This document shows positions 36,441-45,282 of a DNA stretch of 64,000 nucleotides, piece after piece. The DNA lies in assembly GCA_937931645.1 (NCBI GenBank), contig CALHAR010000009.1, positions 62,001 through 126,000 of the forward strand. Reading direction: 5' to 3'. Position 1 is the stretch's first letter. The number at the start of each line of letters is the position of its first letter. A program made the translations under genes and the position numbers. The DNA comes from an uncultured Alphaproteobacteria bacterium (GTDB lineage: Bacteria; Pseudomonadota; Alphaproteobacteria; Micavibrionales; Micavibrionaceae). Under the pieces are notes generated by a model. It had not been told where the DNA came from, ran no database searches, and was given only the letters and a program-made list of their open reading frames with translations.

Positions 36441-39400
36441 TTATTTTGCTTTATTGGATCTACGTGTGAAAATTAATACACCAGACAATGTACCAAAAAC
36501 CCCAAGCAATAAATATAACAATACGCTATTTGCCGATGAAGAAGGAGAATTACCATTTTTTTCATTGGTTGTTTTATTGAGAAGATAAATTTGTTTTTTT
36601 ATTTCTACGATATCTGCTTTTAAAGTATCATTTTCGGCTTTCAGTTCTTTCGTTGCTTCTATCATTGGACCAATAAGACCAACATAATTGACAGACTTTG
36701 TACCTGCTTCATCTTTGGCGGTATGAACAAGCTCTGGGAATATTTTTTCAATTTCTTGGGCGATAACCCCAAACTCTTTACGGTTATCTGCGTCATCTTT
36801 CATGGTAAAAGAATAGGTATCAATACTGGCAACTTTTTCCAACAAGGCTCCGTCTTTGTTAAGGGGGGTGATATTGTTTTTTAAACGACGGTCAGATACA
36901 TCGGTAATGGTCCCTGTATATTCAATATCCCCAATAACAGACAGTTCCGCGGCGGGGGCTGCAACCGTTATACCTGTTCCTGGGTCTATAACCATAGAAC
37001 CACCAACAAGGGCAAAAGTGTTTTCTCCAGTAACATTTGAATCTGTCTGATCGCCCATAAATACGCCGAAACTTTCATTGCCCGTCACACGTGGATCATT
37101 GCCTGTTCCTGAATTACCAAGACCGAAGGCAACGGAGTAGTTTCCAACGCCTGAATTTGCAGTATTCGTTTGGCCAATACCTGTTCCTGCTAAAACCTCT
37201 GTACCGAAAGCTATACTTCGAACACCGCTTGCGGTCGTTCCTTCGCCTACTGCTATGCTTCTAGCACCAGAAGCCAAGCCGTTGAGTGAAAGGCTGTTAG
37301 CACCAGAAGCTATTCTGTTTGGAGAAGGGTCGCTCGCCCCTCCTATTGCGACACTAAAACGCCCTGAAGATTGTGTATTTATTCCCAATGCCATACTTCC
37401 TGTGTTTGAGGATACTGCTCCCGTACCAAGTGCGATCGCTTGATTACCCGAAGCTATTGGTGCTGCCGTTAAGTTTACTTGAATGGTTTCAATGTTATCA
37501 AAAGAGCCTATAGCAACAGCTCCAAGGCCTGATGCTTGCCCCGCTCCCAGTCCGATACTACGGTCCCCAACATCCGCACTATCCCATTCTGTATTAAAAG
37601 GCTGTCCCGCGCGGAAGGCCCCTTTAGATTTATCAAAGAACATACGCGCATCATCATCTGTTCCGGCGGCATCGTCGAGCTGATTTGATCCTATAATAAA
37701 GTCACTGGTTGCGTATGGCGCGGTAGCGTCAACGGTGCTGACGAGCTCTGACCCCGCGGCACCCGTCACTTCAAAGATAGCTGATCCACTGCCACTACCT
37801 CCCCCTCCTGTCGCGCCTATTGGCGCGGCGGCGCCAGTAGTTGCACCAATATTAAGAAGTTCTCCAATATTAATTGTACTATCAACGGTTAGGGTGTCTG
37901 TTGCGTCATCATAGGTAAATCCGCTGTCACCTGCAAAACTACCGCTATCATTATATTGCACTTCTGTATCATTGCCGTTGGCAGGTGTTACAATGTCTGC
38001 GGGTGTTTGGTCACAGTTGATAGATGTTCCGTCTGATCGACAAAAATTACCAGATGTTGTTACAACACCAACTTGTGGGTCGGTTTCCCCAGGGAGGGTG
38101 GCCGTACAATCAATGGCACTTGCCCCTGCATTGGCGACACAATATTGGTTGGATGCTAGTGTTCCTACTTGCGGATCATCTTCTGTAAAGCCTGTTCCTG
38201 CGGCAACTTGCGCGTCAACGTAGGCCTTATTTGCTGCCGCTGTGGTGTCTGCGCCAGGGTCTGCGACGCCAGTAATAACTTGTGTGTTCATATTTAACAC
38301 ACCACCAATAGATGTGGCGTTGGTGACAGTTAACGAGTCTATAGTCGTTGCCCCTGCGCCTAAAATACCTAAAGTTGAAACACCTGTAACACCCAGAGTG
38401 CCACCGACCGTTGCATTATTAGTAGACGCCAATGAGTCTACAGTCGTTGTCCCTGCGCTTAAAACACCTAAGGTTGAAACACCGGTAACACCCAGAGTGC
38501 CACCGACCGTTGCATTATTTGTGACGTTTAGGTTATTTGGTATAAAAGTACCAGCAACAGTTAAATCACCAGCAACACCAACAGTGTTTGTGAGCGCGCT
38601 TCCTAAAGTGACGTTTCCAGAAACGCCTAATGAATTTAAACTGGCAAGCCCAGATGAGCTTAGCGTTGTCGCGCTGGTTGCGCCTGCGTTTACCACTCCT
38701 AAGGTTGACGTGCCTGTGACGTTTAACGTTCCCGATGTTGATAAATTAGCACCACTAATATCTGCGCCGCTAATATTAGCTGCCGAAACAAGCGGGCTTA
38801 ACAGTTCTATATCTCCTGCTAAGGTTAAAGCTGAAACATAATCGGCTTGAATGGCAGGCCTATCAGTGCCGCCTGAATTTACCTCTGCGACACCAAAGGC
38901 TAAATTGCCTGCTGCGCTTGTTACTTCTAGATCTTTACTAATCTCGGCAATATCTGGGTCGCCACTTTGCAAATTCCAAAGACCTGCGGCAATGGAATTT
39001 GCATCTGCAAAAGTATATCCCATCGTTATATCATCGGCGCCTGAAGGTCTATCAAGCAAAGTGGCAGGATCATCATTACAACTTGCTTCGAATATTCTGT
39101 CTGGTCCTGCGGAAACAATGGCTAAAACAAACCCTGTTTCTGTTGCATTACCTTGTTCATATCCTCCACCCAGACCGTCACCACAGGCCGCATCATCAAT
39201 TAATGTTCCATGATCCCACGTACAATAGCCATATGGCGTTCCCCACGGATCTTGGGTTGCTGCCCCTATAGTTGCAGGAATTTCTCCGCCACCAGTTAGT
39301 CCAGTTATTGGTGCTCCATAAGCAATAGGTTCGACTGTTCCATCTCCATCACAGTCACTATCGGGCTGTACTGCTGAGGCAATAAGAGCCAGCCGACCTG

Positions 39401-39620
39401 TCGCAATCATATTGTTCTCTGCGATGGTTCGCTTGGTCACAATAGACATGGTACGAACAGGGCCTTTCATAACCGTCATTGTTGCGGCACCAAGAACACC
39501 AACCATACCGACAGCGCCAAACAGCATGAGGAAAATATTTCCTGCTTCTGCGGTTTTGCGTATAAAGCTTTTTTGTTTTTTACCCGTACGCTTAGTTGTG
39601 TGAATAATGCTCATGCCCAT
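36441..39620 (-). CDS. Giant surface fibre with YadA-like head, S74-type chaperone and C-terminal anchor
   Basis: 1059 residues. A basic N-terminus leads to one hydrophobic segment (about 27-50, starting AEAGNIFLMLFGAVG), resembling a pilin-like or inner-membrane anchor. A globular part (70-220) precedes collagen-free repeats of NNATVGGTLGVTG type. Residues about 690-880 have YadA-head-like units (SGARSIAVGEG, GSMALGIN). Near 950 SDRRLKNNI opens an S74-type intramolecular chaperone; Ser and Lys are five residues apart, as in self-cleaving phage tail spikes. A coiled coil and a C-terminal membrane helix with RRSNKAK end the protein. It is first in an operon with the propeller-like protein. Ligand unknown. 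Confidence 0.75.
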   Translation of the reverse strand: MGMSIIHTTKRTGKKQKSFIRKTAEAGNIFLMLFGAVGMVGVLGAATMTVMKGPVRTMSIVTKRTIAENNMIATGRLALIASAVQPDSDCDGDGTVEPIAYGAPITGLTGGGEIPATIGAATQDPWGTPYGYCTWDHGTLIDDAACGDGLGGGYEQGNATETGFVLAIVSAGPDRIFEASCNDDPATLLDRPSGADDITMGYTFADANSIAAGLWNLQSGDPDIAEISKDLEVTSAAGNLAFGVAEVNSGGTDRPAIQADYVSALTLAGDIELLSPLVSAANISGADISGANLSTSGTLNVTGTSTLGVVNAGATSATTLSSSGLASLNSLGVSGNVTLGSALTNTVGVAGDLTVAGTFIPNNLNVTNNATVGGTLGVTGVSTLGVLSAGTTTVDSLASTNNATVGGTLGVTGVSTLGILGAGATTIDSLTVTNATSIGGVLNMNTQVITGVADPGADTTAAANKAYVDAQVAAGTGFTEDDPQVGTLASNQYCVANAGASAIDCTATLPGETDPQVGVVTTSGNFCRSDGTSINCDQTPADIVTPANGNDTEVQYNDSGSFAGDSGFTYDDATDTLTVDSTINIGELLNIGATTGAAAPIGATGGGGSGSGSAIFEVTGAAGSELVSTVDATAPYATSDFIIGSNQLDDAAGTDDDARMFFDKSKGAFRAGQPFNTEWDSADVGDRSIGLGAGQASGLGAVAIGSFDNIETIQVNLTAAPIASGNQAIALGTGAVSSNTGSMALGINTQSSGRFSVAIGGASDPSPNRIASGANSLSLNGLASGARSIAVGEGTTASGVRSIAFGTEVLAGTGIGQTNTANSGVGNYSVAFGLGNSGTGNDPRVTGNESFGVFMGDQTDSNVTGENTFALVGGSMVIDPGTGITVAAPAAELSVIGDIEYTGTITDVSDRRLKNNITPLNKDGALLEKVASIDTYSFTMKDDADNRKEFGVIAQEIEKIFPELVHTAKDEAGTKSVNYVGLIGPMIEATKELKAENDTLKADIVEIKKQIYLLNKTTNEKNGNSPSSSANSVLLYLLLGVFGTLSGVLIFTRRSNKAK
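38335..38532 (-). repeat. Tandem 99-bp repeat, two copies
   Basis: Units 38335-38433 and 38434-38532 are nearly identical and encode the 33-residue unit containing NNATVGGTLGVTGVSTLG. More divergent copies flank them. The period is a multiple of three, so copy-number change would keep the frame. Confidence 0.75.
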
Positions 39621-39862
39621 GATTCCCTGTTAAACAGTTCTCCACCTTAAATTTTACGCAAAAATGGTTAATGCCACGTTACGAACTATAATTAAAGCTA
39701 ACCTATTGAAGTAAAATGCTATTTTAATACATATTGATGAAAACAAAGCATGGTCGACGCCATACCAAATCAGAAAGCTAATTATAGCACGATTTTGATA
39801 GTTTTAAAGGGGCTGAAAGCCCGTTAAAAAACGTGATGGGTAATTAAGAGTAGACGTTTTTG

Positions 39863-40381
39863 TTAGTTATTAGAATTTTCTTCTGATTCTGGTTTTGTTC
39901 CAAAACGTTTTAGGTACATAGCGCGGAAATTGACCATCCCCATTTGAAGGGGAATAAAGCCTCCTGTTTGCGTTGCATTGGCCAATATCATGCGGACAAA
40001 AGGAAATATCATACGTGGGACTTCGACAAAAAGAATAGGATGGTGCTGCTTTTCGTCCATACCTTTGATGGAAACAGCCGCGCCATATTTAATCTCTGCA
40101 ATAAACATAGTTTTGCCATCACGCTTTGCATCGGCGTTGACGATTAATAACACTTCGTAAAAGGCCTCTTTGTCTGTGCTTTCTAATTTGCGCATATCAA
40201 CGGTAATATCAATATTAACTTCAGGGGATGTCTCGGCTTTGTGCAAGATTTCAGGGGCATTTGGGTTTTCAAAAGACATATCTTTTAAATATTGTGCGTG
40301 AATAACGACGGGAGTTTGCGGGACGGCGCCGACATTGTCTCCATTTTGTACGTCGTTTGGTGTATCTTGCTTTTTCGTCAT
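39863..40381 (-). CDS. secB: Protein-export chaperone SecB
   Basis: 172 residues. IHAQYLKDMSFENPNAP near the N-terminus and FPFVRMILANATQTGGFIPLQM near the C-terminus are SecB hallmarks. It holds preproteins unfolded and passes them to SecA. It fits the many exported proteins in the window. Order secB, fxsA (same strand), then tim44 and mltA (opposite strand) is common in Alphaproteobacteria. A weak hairpin (39810-39822) lies downstream without a clear T-tract. Confidence 0.95.
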   Translation of the reverse strand: MTKKQDTPNDVQNGDNVGAVPQTPVVIHAQYLKDMSFENPNAPEILHKAETSPEVNIDITVDMRKLESTDKEAFYEVLLIVNADAKRDGKTMFIAEIKYGAAVSIKGMDEKQHHPILFVEVPRMIFPFVRMILANATQTGGFIPLQMGMVNFRAMYLKRFGTKPESEENSNN

Positions 40382-40411
40382 TATTTTTACCTTTTTAAAA
40401 TTCAGTTAAGC

Positions 40412-40885
40412 TTAATCATCTTTTGATGGTTGATCTAGAGTAGAGGTTGCCTTGTCCACGCGTTCGTAATGACCTTCAATTACATCCTCACCATCCTTAT
40501 TTGGCGTGTTTCTTTTGTGTGCGCCCGTATTGACGCGAAATGATGCGTTTTTGGACAAAAATTGCTGTAAAAACACTCTAAATATTGGAATAAGCAGTAA
40601 AAAACCAACGATGTCTGTTACAAATCCTGGGGTAATTAGCAAAGCGCCTGCAATAACGATACAAAAACCATTAAATATCTCATTTAACGGCATTTTCCCT
40701 GTTCTTAAACTGTCCTGAGCTTTCATTAGGGTGCTTAAACCTTGAAGCCGGACAAGAAATCCGCCAAGAACCGCGGTTATAAAACATAGTAATATTGTAG
40801 AAAGGACACCTAGGATGCTCCCCACTGTCATAAAAACATAAAGCTCGGCCATGGAGATTAAGAAAAATAATATTAAAAACGGCAT
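40412..40885 (-). CDS. fxsA: FxsA-family membrane protein
   Basis: 157 residues with hydrophobic segments at about 2-22, 27-45 and 72-105, and the ITPGFVTDIVGFLLLIP motif of FxsA. Named for suppression of F-plasmid exclusion of phage T7 in E. coli, its cellular role is unknown. It lies 30 nt upstream of secB on the same strand and diverges from the Tim44-like gene. Confidence 0.88.
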   Translation of the reverse strand: MPFLILFFLISMAELYVFMTVGSILGVLSTILLCFITAVLGGFLVRLQGLSTLMKAQDSLRTGKMPLNEIFNGFCIVIAGALLITPGFVTDIVGFLLLIPIFRVFLQQFLSKNASFRVNTGAHKRNTPNKDGEDVIEGHYERVDKATSTLDQPSKDD

Positions 40886-40988
40886 TAAATAAGTCTTTCT
40901 GTCTATCGCCCTCTTTTATATTGGGCGTCTATGTCTTATAAAGTGTTTATAACCTTGAATAAACCCCGCTTCATAGGAAATAATAATT

Positions 40989-41732
40989 ATGCCCGCTGAC
41001 ATCATACTTTTTGCTTTAATTGCCGCTGGATTAATCTTTTGGCTACGCAGTATCTTAGGAACTCGTGATGAAGATGAAGAGCAAAGCGCTAAACGTCCCA
41101 ATCTTTTTTCAGGTGATGAAGACAGTAAGCTAAAATCAATCATGCAAAATGATAATAAAAGTAATGTTGTATCGCTTAATAATTCTGTTGGCTATGACCA
41201 TGCATTACCAATTCATGTTCGTGTTGATAACAAGACCACTGAAAATCAGCTAGATGATATGGCGCGTGATAATCCAGATTTTAATTTGGGCCATTTTGCA
41301 CAAGGCGCCGAAGCGGCCTTTGCCATGATTGTTGAGGCTTTTGCAACAGGGGATTTAGAGACTTTAGAAGGCTTATTGGCACCAGAGGTTTACCAAGCTT
41401 TTGAATCGTCGGTTAAAGAACGTAATGAGCGCGGTGAAAAAATTGATACCAAGATAGTTGGTGTGGAGAAAATTGATATCACCGAAGTTGCGGTGAAAAG
41501 TGATACTCTTTTTATTACGGTACGCTTCTCGGCTAGAGAAATCTGTGTTATCCGCGATAAAGAGGGCAATATATTGTCTGGTGACCCTGATAAAACAACG
41601 ATTATGGTTGATGTATGGGTTTTTGGACGCGCGTTAGAGGCTAAAGGCCCTGAATGGTATTTATATGAAACACGGGACGATGAAGTTGAAGATCATAAAA
41701 CTCCAATCCCCGAAGGTGGATCGGATAAATAA
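40989..41732 (+). CDS. Tim44-like domain protein
   Basis: 247 residues. An N-terminal hydrophobic segment (about 3-20) anchors it in the inner membrane; a charged linker follows. The Tim44-like domain (about 95-230) has FAQGAEAAFAMIVEAFATGDLETLEGLLAPEVYQAF and the MVDVWVFGRAL strand. Bacterial Tim44-like proteins are related to the mitochondrial import motor component, and their bacterial role is unsettled. mltA follows 6 nt later. Confidence 0.9.
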   Translation: MPADIILFALIAAGLIFWLRSILGTRDEDEEQSAKRPNLFSGDEDSKLKSIMQNDNKSNVVSLNNSVGYDHALPIHVRVDNKTTENQLDDMARDNPDFNLGHFAQGAEAAFAMIVEAFATGDLETLEGLLAPEVYQAFESSVKERNERGEKIDTKIVGVEKIDITEVAVKSDTLFITVRFSAREICVIRDKEGNILSGDPDKTTIMVDVWVFGRALEAKGPEWYLYETRDDEVEDHKTPIPEGGSDK

Positions 41733-41738
41733 AGCATA

Positions 41739-42923
41739 ATGAGAAACTACACCTCTACTTTTTTAATCGCGCTTTTCTTTCCCTTTATTCTTGCAGGGTG
41801 TACGAATACGTCATTGCCGCCATCTTCTTCTGTTGCAACAAAAGATACGCCTTCTGCGGCGTTGAGCATATCACCACAAAGTTTCTCGTCTTTACCAAAT
41901 TGGGGATCAGATAATTTTACCGATTTTGCACAGGCCTATCAGAAAAGCTGCAATAGAATTTTAAAAAGAAATTCTCAAAGTAACTTTGGCCCATCGGCAA
42001 AGTTTGGTAAAAACCAAGAATGGCAGATTGTGTGCCGTAGATTTAAAGATATAGATAAAAGCAACGCAATAAAGATACGCCAATTTTTTGAAACAAATTT
42101 TATTCCTTATAGCGCACAAGCAGGAAATGTCTCGACAGGCTTATTTACAGGTTATTATGAAGCTTCCCTTAAAGGCTCTAGACAGCGTGGCGGCGTTTAC
42201 CAGACCCCCTTACGCAGTCGTCCGGATGATTTGGTTATGGTTGATTTGGGTGCTTTTCGTGATGAGTTAAAAGGCCAGCGTATTGCTGGACGAGTGAAAG
42301 GCGGTAAGTTAAAGCCTTACGAAACGCACGAGCAGATTATTAATGGCGGTCTTCCTGCCGCGCAGGATAAGCCTCTTGTTTGGGTGGATAGTGCGGTTGA
42401 TGCTTTTTTCTTACAGATTCAGGGGTCGGGTATTGTTGCGCTGGATGACGGCTCAATAATGCGGGTGGGTTATGCAGGGCAAAACGGACATCCTTATTAC
42501 GCCGTTGGTCGTGAGCTGATTAAGCGTGGCGCCTTAACCAAAGAAAATGTGTCTTTGCAGTCTATTCGGGATTGGATGGCAGAAAATCCTGATCAGGCAC
42601 AAGACTTAATGACAACAAATAAATCATATGTTTTCTTTACCGAGGTTAAAGGCGAAGGGCCATTGGGCGGTGAAGGCATTGCTTTAACGCCTGAAAGATC
42701 ATTGGCGATAGATCGCTCTATCATACCGTACAGCATGCCGCTCTGGCTTGATTTAGAAAACCCTAAATTGAGTAAATTGATGGTCACGCAAGATACAGGC
42801 GGCGCAATACGTGGGCCTGTGCGTGGTGATTATTTTTGGGGGTATGGGACGCGCGCTGAAGAAATGGCGGGCGGCATGAAGTCACAAGGGCGTTACTGGT
42901 TTTTAATGCCTAAAAATTTATAA
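41739..42923 (+). CDS. mltA: Membrane-bound lytic murein transglycosylase A
   Basis: 394 residues. The lipobox LAGC puts the lipidated Cys at residue 21. GLFTGYYEASLKGS, FFLQIQGSGIV and the C-terminal 3D-type TQDTGGAIRGPVRGDYFWGYG with catalytic Asp residues identify MltA. It cleaves glycan strands with 1,6-anhydro product formation at the outer-membrane inner face. It is co-transcribed with the Tim44-like gene and overlaps the convergent small gene by 6 nt. Confidence 0.94.
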   Translation: MRNYTSTFLIALFFPFILAGCTNTSLPPSSSVATKDTPSAALSISPQSFSSLPNWGSDNFTDFAQAYQKSCNRILKRNSQSNFGPSAKFGKNQEWQIVCRRFKDIDKSNAIKIRQFFETNFIPYSAQAGNVSTGLFTGYYEASLKGSRQRGGVYQTPLRSRPDDLVMVDLGAFRDELKGQRIAGRVKGGKLKPYETHEQIINGGLPAAQDKPLVWVDSAVDAFFLQIQGSGIVALDDGSIMRVGYAGQNGHPYYAVGRELIKRGALTKENVSLQSIRDWMAENPDQAQDLMTTNKSYVFFTEVKGEGPLGGEGIALTPERSLAIDRSIIPYSMPLWLDLENPKLSKLMVTQDTGGAIRGPVRGDYFWGYGTRAEEMAGGMKSQGRYWFLMPKNL

Positions 42924-43250
42924 TGCTAATTCTGTTTCTAAATCACCCTCGATTATATCGGTGAGTGCGCTATCTTCTTTACCAGAAAAGCCATTTGAAA
43001 ATTTTTCTTCAATAGCATCGTCGTCGCCTGCGGCAGGTTCAATGGCGTTTAAACGCGCTGGATCTGTTAAAGCATCCTGGTCGATTAAGGCATAAATCTC
43101 TTCAAACGTTAGTGCGGTTGGTGTGTTACCGGTCACTACCGCTGTTTGCGTTAGTTTTTTATGCTCTGCTGACACTCCAAAAAATATCGGTGTGGCCGCA
43201 AATGAAATGGCAATAAAAGCCATACAAAAAATCATAAAACGTATCATCAT
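42918..43250 (-). CDS. Small exported hypothetical protein
   Basis: 110 residues from the ATG at 43250 (AAGGTG 7 nt upstream; a TTG further upstream is less likely). A signal-like hydrophobic N-terminus (MIRFMIFCMAFIAISFAATP) is followed by an acidic C-terminal half rich in Asp, Glu and Ala. No motif is recognised. Its 3' end overlaps that of mltA by 6 nt. Confidence 0.5.
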   Translation of the reverse strand: MMIRFMIFCMAFIAISFAATPIFFGVSAEHKKLTQTAVVTGNTPTALTFEEIYALIDQDALTDPARLNAIEPAAGDDDAIEEKFSNGFSGKEDSALTDIIEGDLETELAL

Positions 43251-43431
43251 AATTATCACCTTTCCTCTTCTCTTATGTTTCAACTATCCGTGAAACGCTT
43301 CATTTCTTTGCGCCTGTTATCGTTTATTAGCGTTGTATATAGCATAAGAAATTAATAATTACCATAAAAAACAAAGATAATTATATCGCAGGTTCTATAG
43401 CGGCTTGGTGTATGGGTAGAAATAAAAGAAA

Positions 43432-43507
43432 TGGTGGAGCCAATCGGGTTCGAACCGACGACCTCTTCGCTGCCAGCGAAGCGCTCTCCCAGCTGAGCTA
43501 TGGCCCC
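43432..43507 (-). tRNA. tRNA-Ala (anticodon GGC)
   Basis: 76 nt on the minus strand with a full cloverleaf: acceptor GGGGCCA/TGGCTCC (one G-T pair), D arm GCTC/GAGC, anticodon stem CTTCG/CGAAG with loop CTGGCAG (anticodon GGC), T arm GTCGG-TTCGAAC-CCGAT (one G-T pair), discriminator A and an encoded CCA. Confidence 0.96.
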
Positions 43508-43573
43508 ACACGCTAAGAAGGATTTAATAATTAGAGAGGTTATCGCGATATTTCAAGCGTTAATTCTGGATAT

Positions 43574-43605
43574 AAAAAAAGGGAGCCTAAATAGACCCCC
43601 TTTTT
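43574..43605 (-). terminator. Rho-independent terminator of mscL
   Basis: AAAAAGGG (43576-43583) pairs with CCCTTTTT (43598-43605), with extra internal pairs and a T-run on the minus strand. It lies 20 nt past the mscL stop. Confidence 0.8.
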
Positions 43606-43625
43606 CTAAACTGAATGAGTAAAGC

Positions 43626-44030
43626 TTATTTTTTCAAAGCATCACGGATTTCAGTAAGAAGTGCAATGTCCGCTGGTGGAGCAGATGGTGCTTCTTCTTC
43701 TTTTTTCTTCATCGCGTTTACTTTTCTAACAACAATAAAGATAACGAAAGCGACAATTAAGAAGTTGATGATCGCGTTAATAAAGAGGCCATACTTAATA
43801 ACAGTTGCGCCTGCTTCTTCGGCTGCGGCCATGCTTGCATATGTTTGGCCATCCATTGTGAAGAACAATGTTGAGAAATCAACACCGCTTGTAATCATAC
43901 CAATGATAGGCATAAGCATGTCACCAACAAGTGACGTTACGATGGCTGTGAAAGCAGCCCCGATAATAATACCAACAGCCATGTCCATGACGTTGCCTTT
44001 AGCAATAAAGTCTTTAAATTCGTTCAACAT
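43626..44030 (-). CDS. mscL: Large-conductance mechanosensitive channel
   Basis: 134 residues. The N-terminal [23 protein letters not shown] and the first membrane helix are MscL signatures; the second helix (about 75-95) and a charged C-terminal bundle (KKKEEEAP...[11 protein letters not shown]) follow. The pentameric channel vents solutes on hypo-osmotic shock. Monocistronic with its own terminator. Confidence 0.97.
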   Translation of the reverse strand: MLNEFKDFIAKGNVMDMAVGIIIGAAFTAIVTSLVGDMLMPIIGMITSGVDFSTLFFTMDGQTYASMAAAEEAGATVIKYGLFINAIINFLIVAFVIFIVVRKVNAMKKKEEEAPSAPPADIALLTEIRDALKK

Positions 44031-44129
44031 AATTTTAGTTCCCTTGTTTTGTTAATATCTTCAATAGTTTACATTTTGTGAGAGGATATAATGCCACTGT
44101 ACTCCAGGTCAAGGGATTGAAGGAATAAG

Positions 44130-45110
44130 CTACTTATTTTTCCATAGCTTTATTTTGCGATAAATCGTTGAGGGAGCAACGTCCAACATGGCCGCGGCTT
44201 TTGGGATATTGCCTGATGCGAGATTAATCGCAGATTGAATGGCATTTTGCTCAATCTTCCATAGAGGCAGGCTAATATGAGGGTCTTGCTTGGTAAGTTT
44301 TGTTTGGTTTTTCTTTATGTTTTTGGTCAGTATGTCTGGCAACATGGAAGCAAGAATAAGCGGTGTTTGCTCTAAAGAAACGATTTGATGGATAACGTTT
44401 CTTAACTCACGAACATTGCCAGGCCAATGATAATTGAGCAAAATTACCTCTGCATTTTCAGAAAAACCTTTTATGGGCTTATTTTGCTCTTCGGCGTAAA
44501 ACTTTAAATAATAATACGCAATGTCCAAAATATCAGATTGCCTTGCTTGTAAGGCTGGCATCATGATAGGGGCAACATAAAGACGGTAATATAGATCTTC
44601 CCTAAATAAATGATGATCAACTTGGCGCTTTATATTTTTATTGCTGGCACAGATTAGACGAATATTGGCCTGATGCATTGTGTCAGATCCAAGCTTGGAA
44701 TAGCGAAAGTCCTGACAGAACCGTAAAATTTTTGCTTGTAAATCAAGCGGCATATCGCCAATTTCATCGAGAAACAATGTCCCATTTTGTGCGCGGGCAA
44801 TGGCACCATCACGCGCGTTATCTGCGCCAGTAAATGCCCCTTTTACATGACCAAATAAAGCAGACTCTATTAAGTCTGCCGGAAGCGCCGCGCAGTTTAG
44901 TGCAATGAACGGATTATTATGCCTGTCTGAATAACTATGCAGCATTTGGGCGCAGATCTCTTTTCCTGTGCCTGATTGCCCTTCTATAAAGACGGTTGTA
45001 TTTGTTGGTGCATAACGTTCTATCTTTGAGTATACGTCTTGCATAACCAAAGATGTACCAATAAATCGCCCGAAGTCTGGTGTGTGTTGTATGCCTGTCT
45101 GGTTATTCAT
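44130..45110 (-). CDS. Sigma-54-dependent transcriptional activator without receiver
   Basis: 326 residues: an AAA+ domain and a Fis-type helix-turn-helix, with only about 15 residues before the AAA+ domain and so no receiver or sensor. Walker A GQSGTGKE is at 44-51, the sigma-54 contact loop GAFTGA at 91-96, Walker B TLFLDEIGDM at about 111-120 and the R-finger region LFREDLYYRL. The C-terminal HTH (ASGNIPKAAAMLDVAPSTIYRKI) binds enhancer DNA. Sigma-54-type promoters precede the 5413 gene and flgK in this window; a link is inference. Confidence 0.92.
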   Translation of the reverse strand: MNNQTGIQHTPDFGRFIGTSLVMQDVYSKIERYAPTNTTVFIEGQSGTGKEICAQMLHSYSDRHNNPFIALNCAALPADLIESALFGHVKGAFTGADNARDGAIARAQNGTLFLDEIGDMPLDLQAKILRFCQDFRYSKLGSDTMHQANIRLICASNKNIKRQVDHHLFREDLYYRLYVAPIMMPALQARQSDILDIAYYYLKFYAEEQNKPIKGFSENAEVILLNYHWPGNVRELRNVIHQIVSLEQTPLILASMLPDILTKNIKKNQTKLTKQDPHISLPLWKIEQNAIQSAINLASGNIPKAAAMLDVAPSTIYRKIKLWKNK

Positions 45111-45191
45111 GTCCCCTAAACCGTAATCGTGTGGAATTAGTATAACACAACCTATGGTTTTATTTCAAATGTAATTATTTAAGGAGGACAA

Positions 45192-45219
45192 AAAACCCGA
45201 GGATTGCGCCCCGGGTTTT
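45192..45219 (-). terminator. Rho-independent terminator of the BI-1 gene
   Basis: AAAACCCG (45192-45199) pairs with CGGGTTTT (45212-45219), with more GC pairs inside, and TTT follows on the minus strand. It lies 49 nt past the BI-1 stop. Confidence 0.85.
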
Positions 45220-45252
45220 AAAATGAATTTTGGAAATTTATATAGCGTTATC

Positions 45253-45282
45253 TTAGCGCTGGTTCATTTAGCGCTGGTTCAT
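45253..45282. repeat. 15-bp tandem duplication at the BI-1 gene end
   Basis: TTAGCGCTGGTTCAT occurs twice in tandem (45253-45267 and 45268-45282). It duplicates the last codons MNQR plus stop, so a second copy of the ending lies just past the real stop. Confidence 0.85.

Noticed and set aside
38242..38841. 199-residue plus-strand frame opposite the fibre gene
   Set aside because: Repetitive, Pro/Val-rich mirror of the repeat region, with no independent start signals; a shadow of the minus-strand gene.
39810..39822. GGGCT-GAA-AGCCC hairpin downstream of secB
   Set aside because: Short stem, tight 3-nt loop and no clear T-run on the minus strand; not listed as a terminator.
43277..43296. GTTTCA-N8-TGAAAC, parS-like halves
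   Set aside because: The half-sites are separated by 8 nt; the parS core needs them joined through CACGTG.
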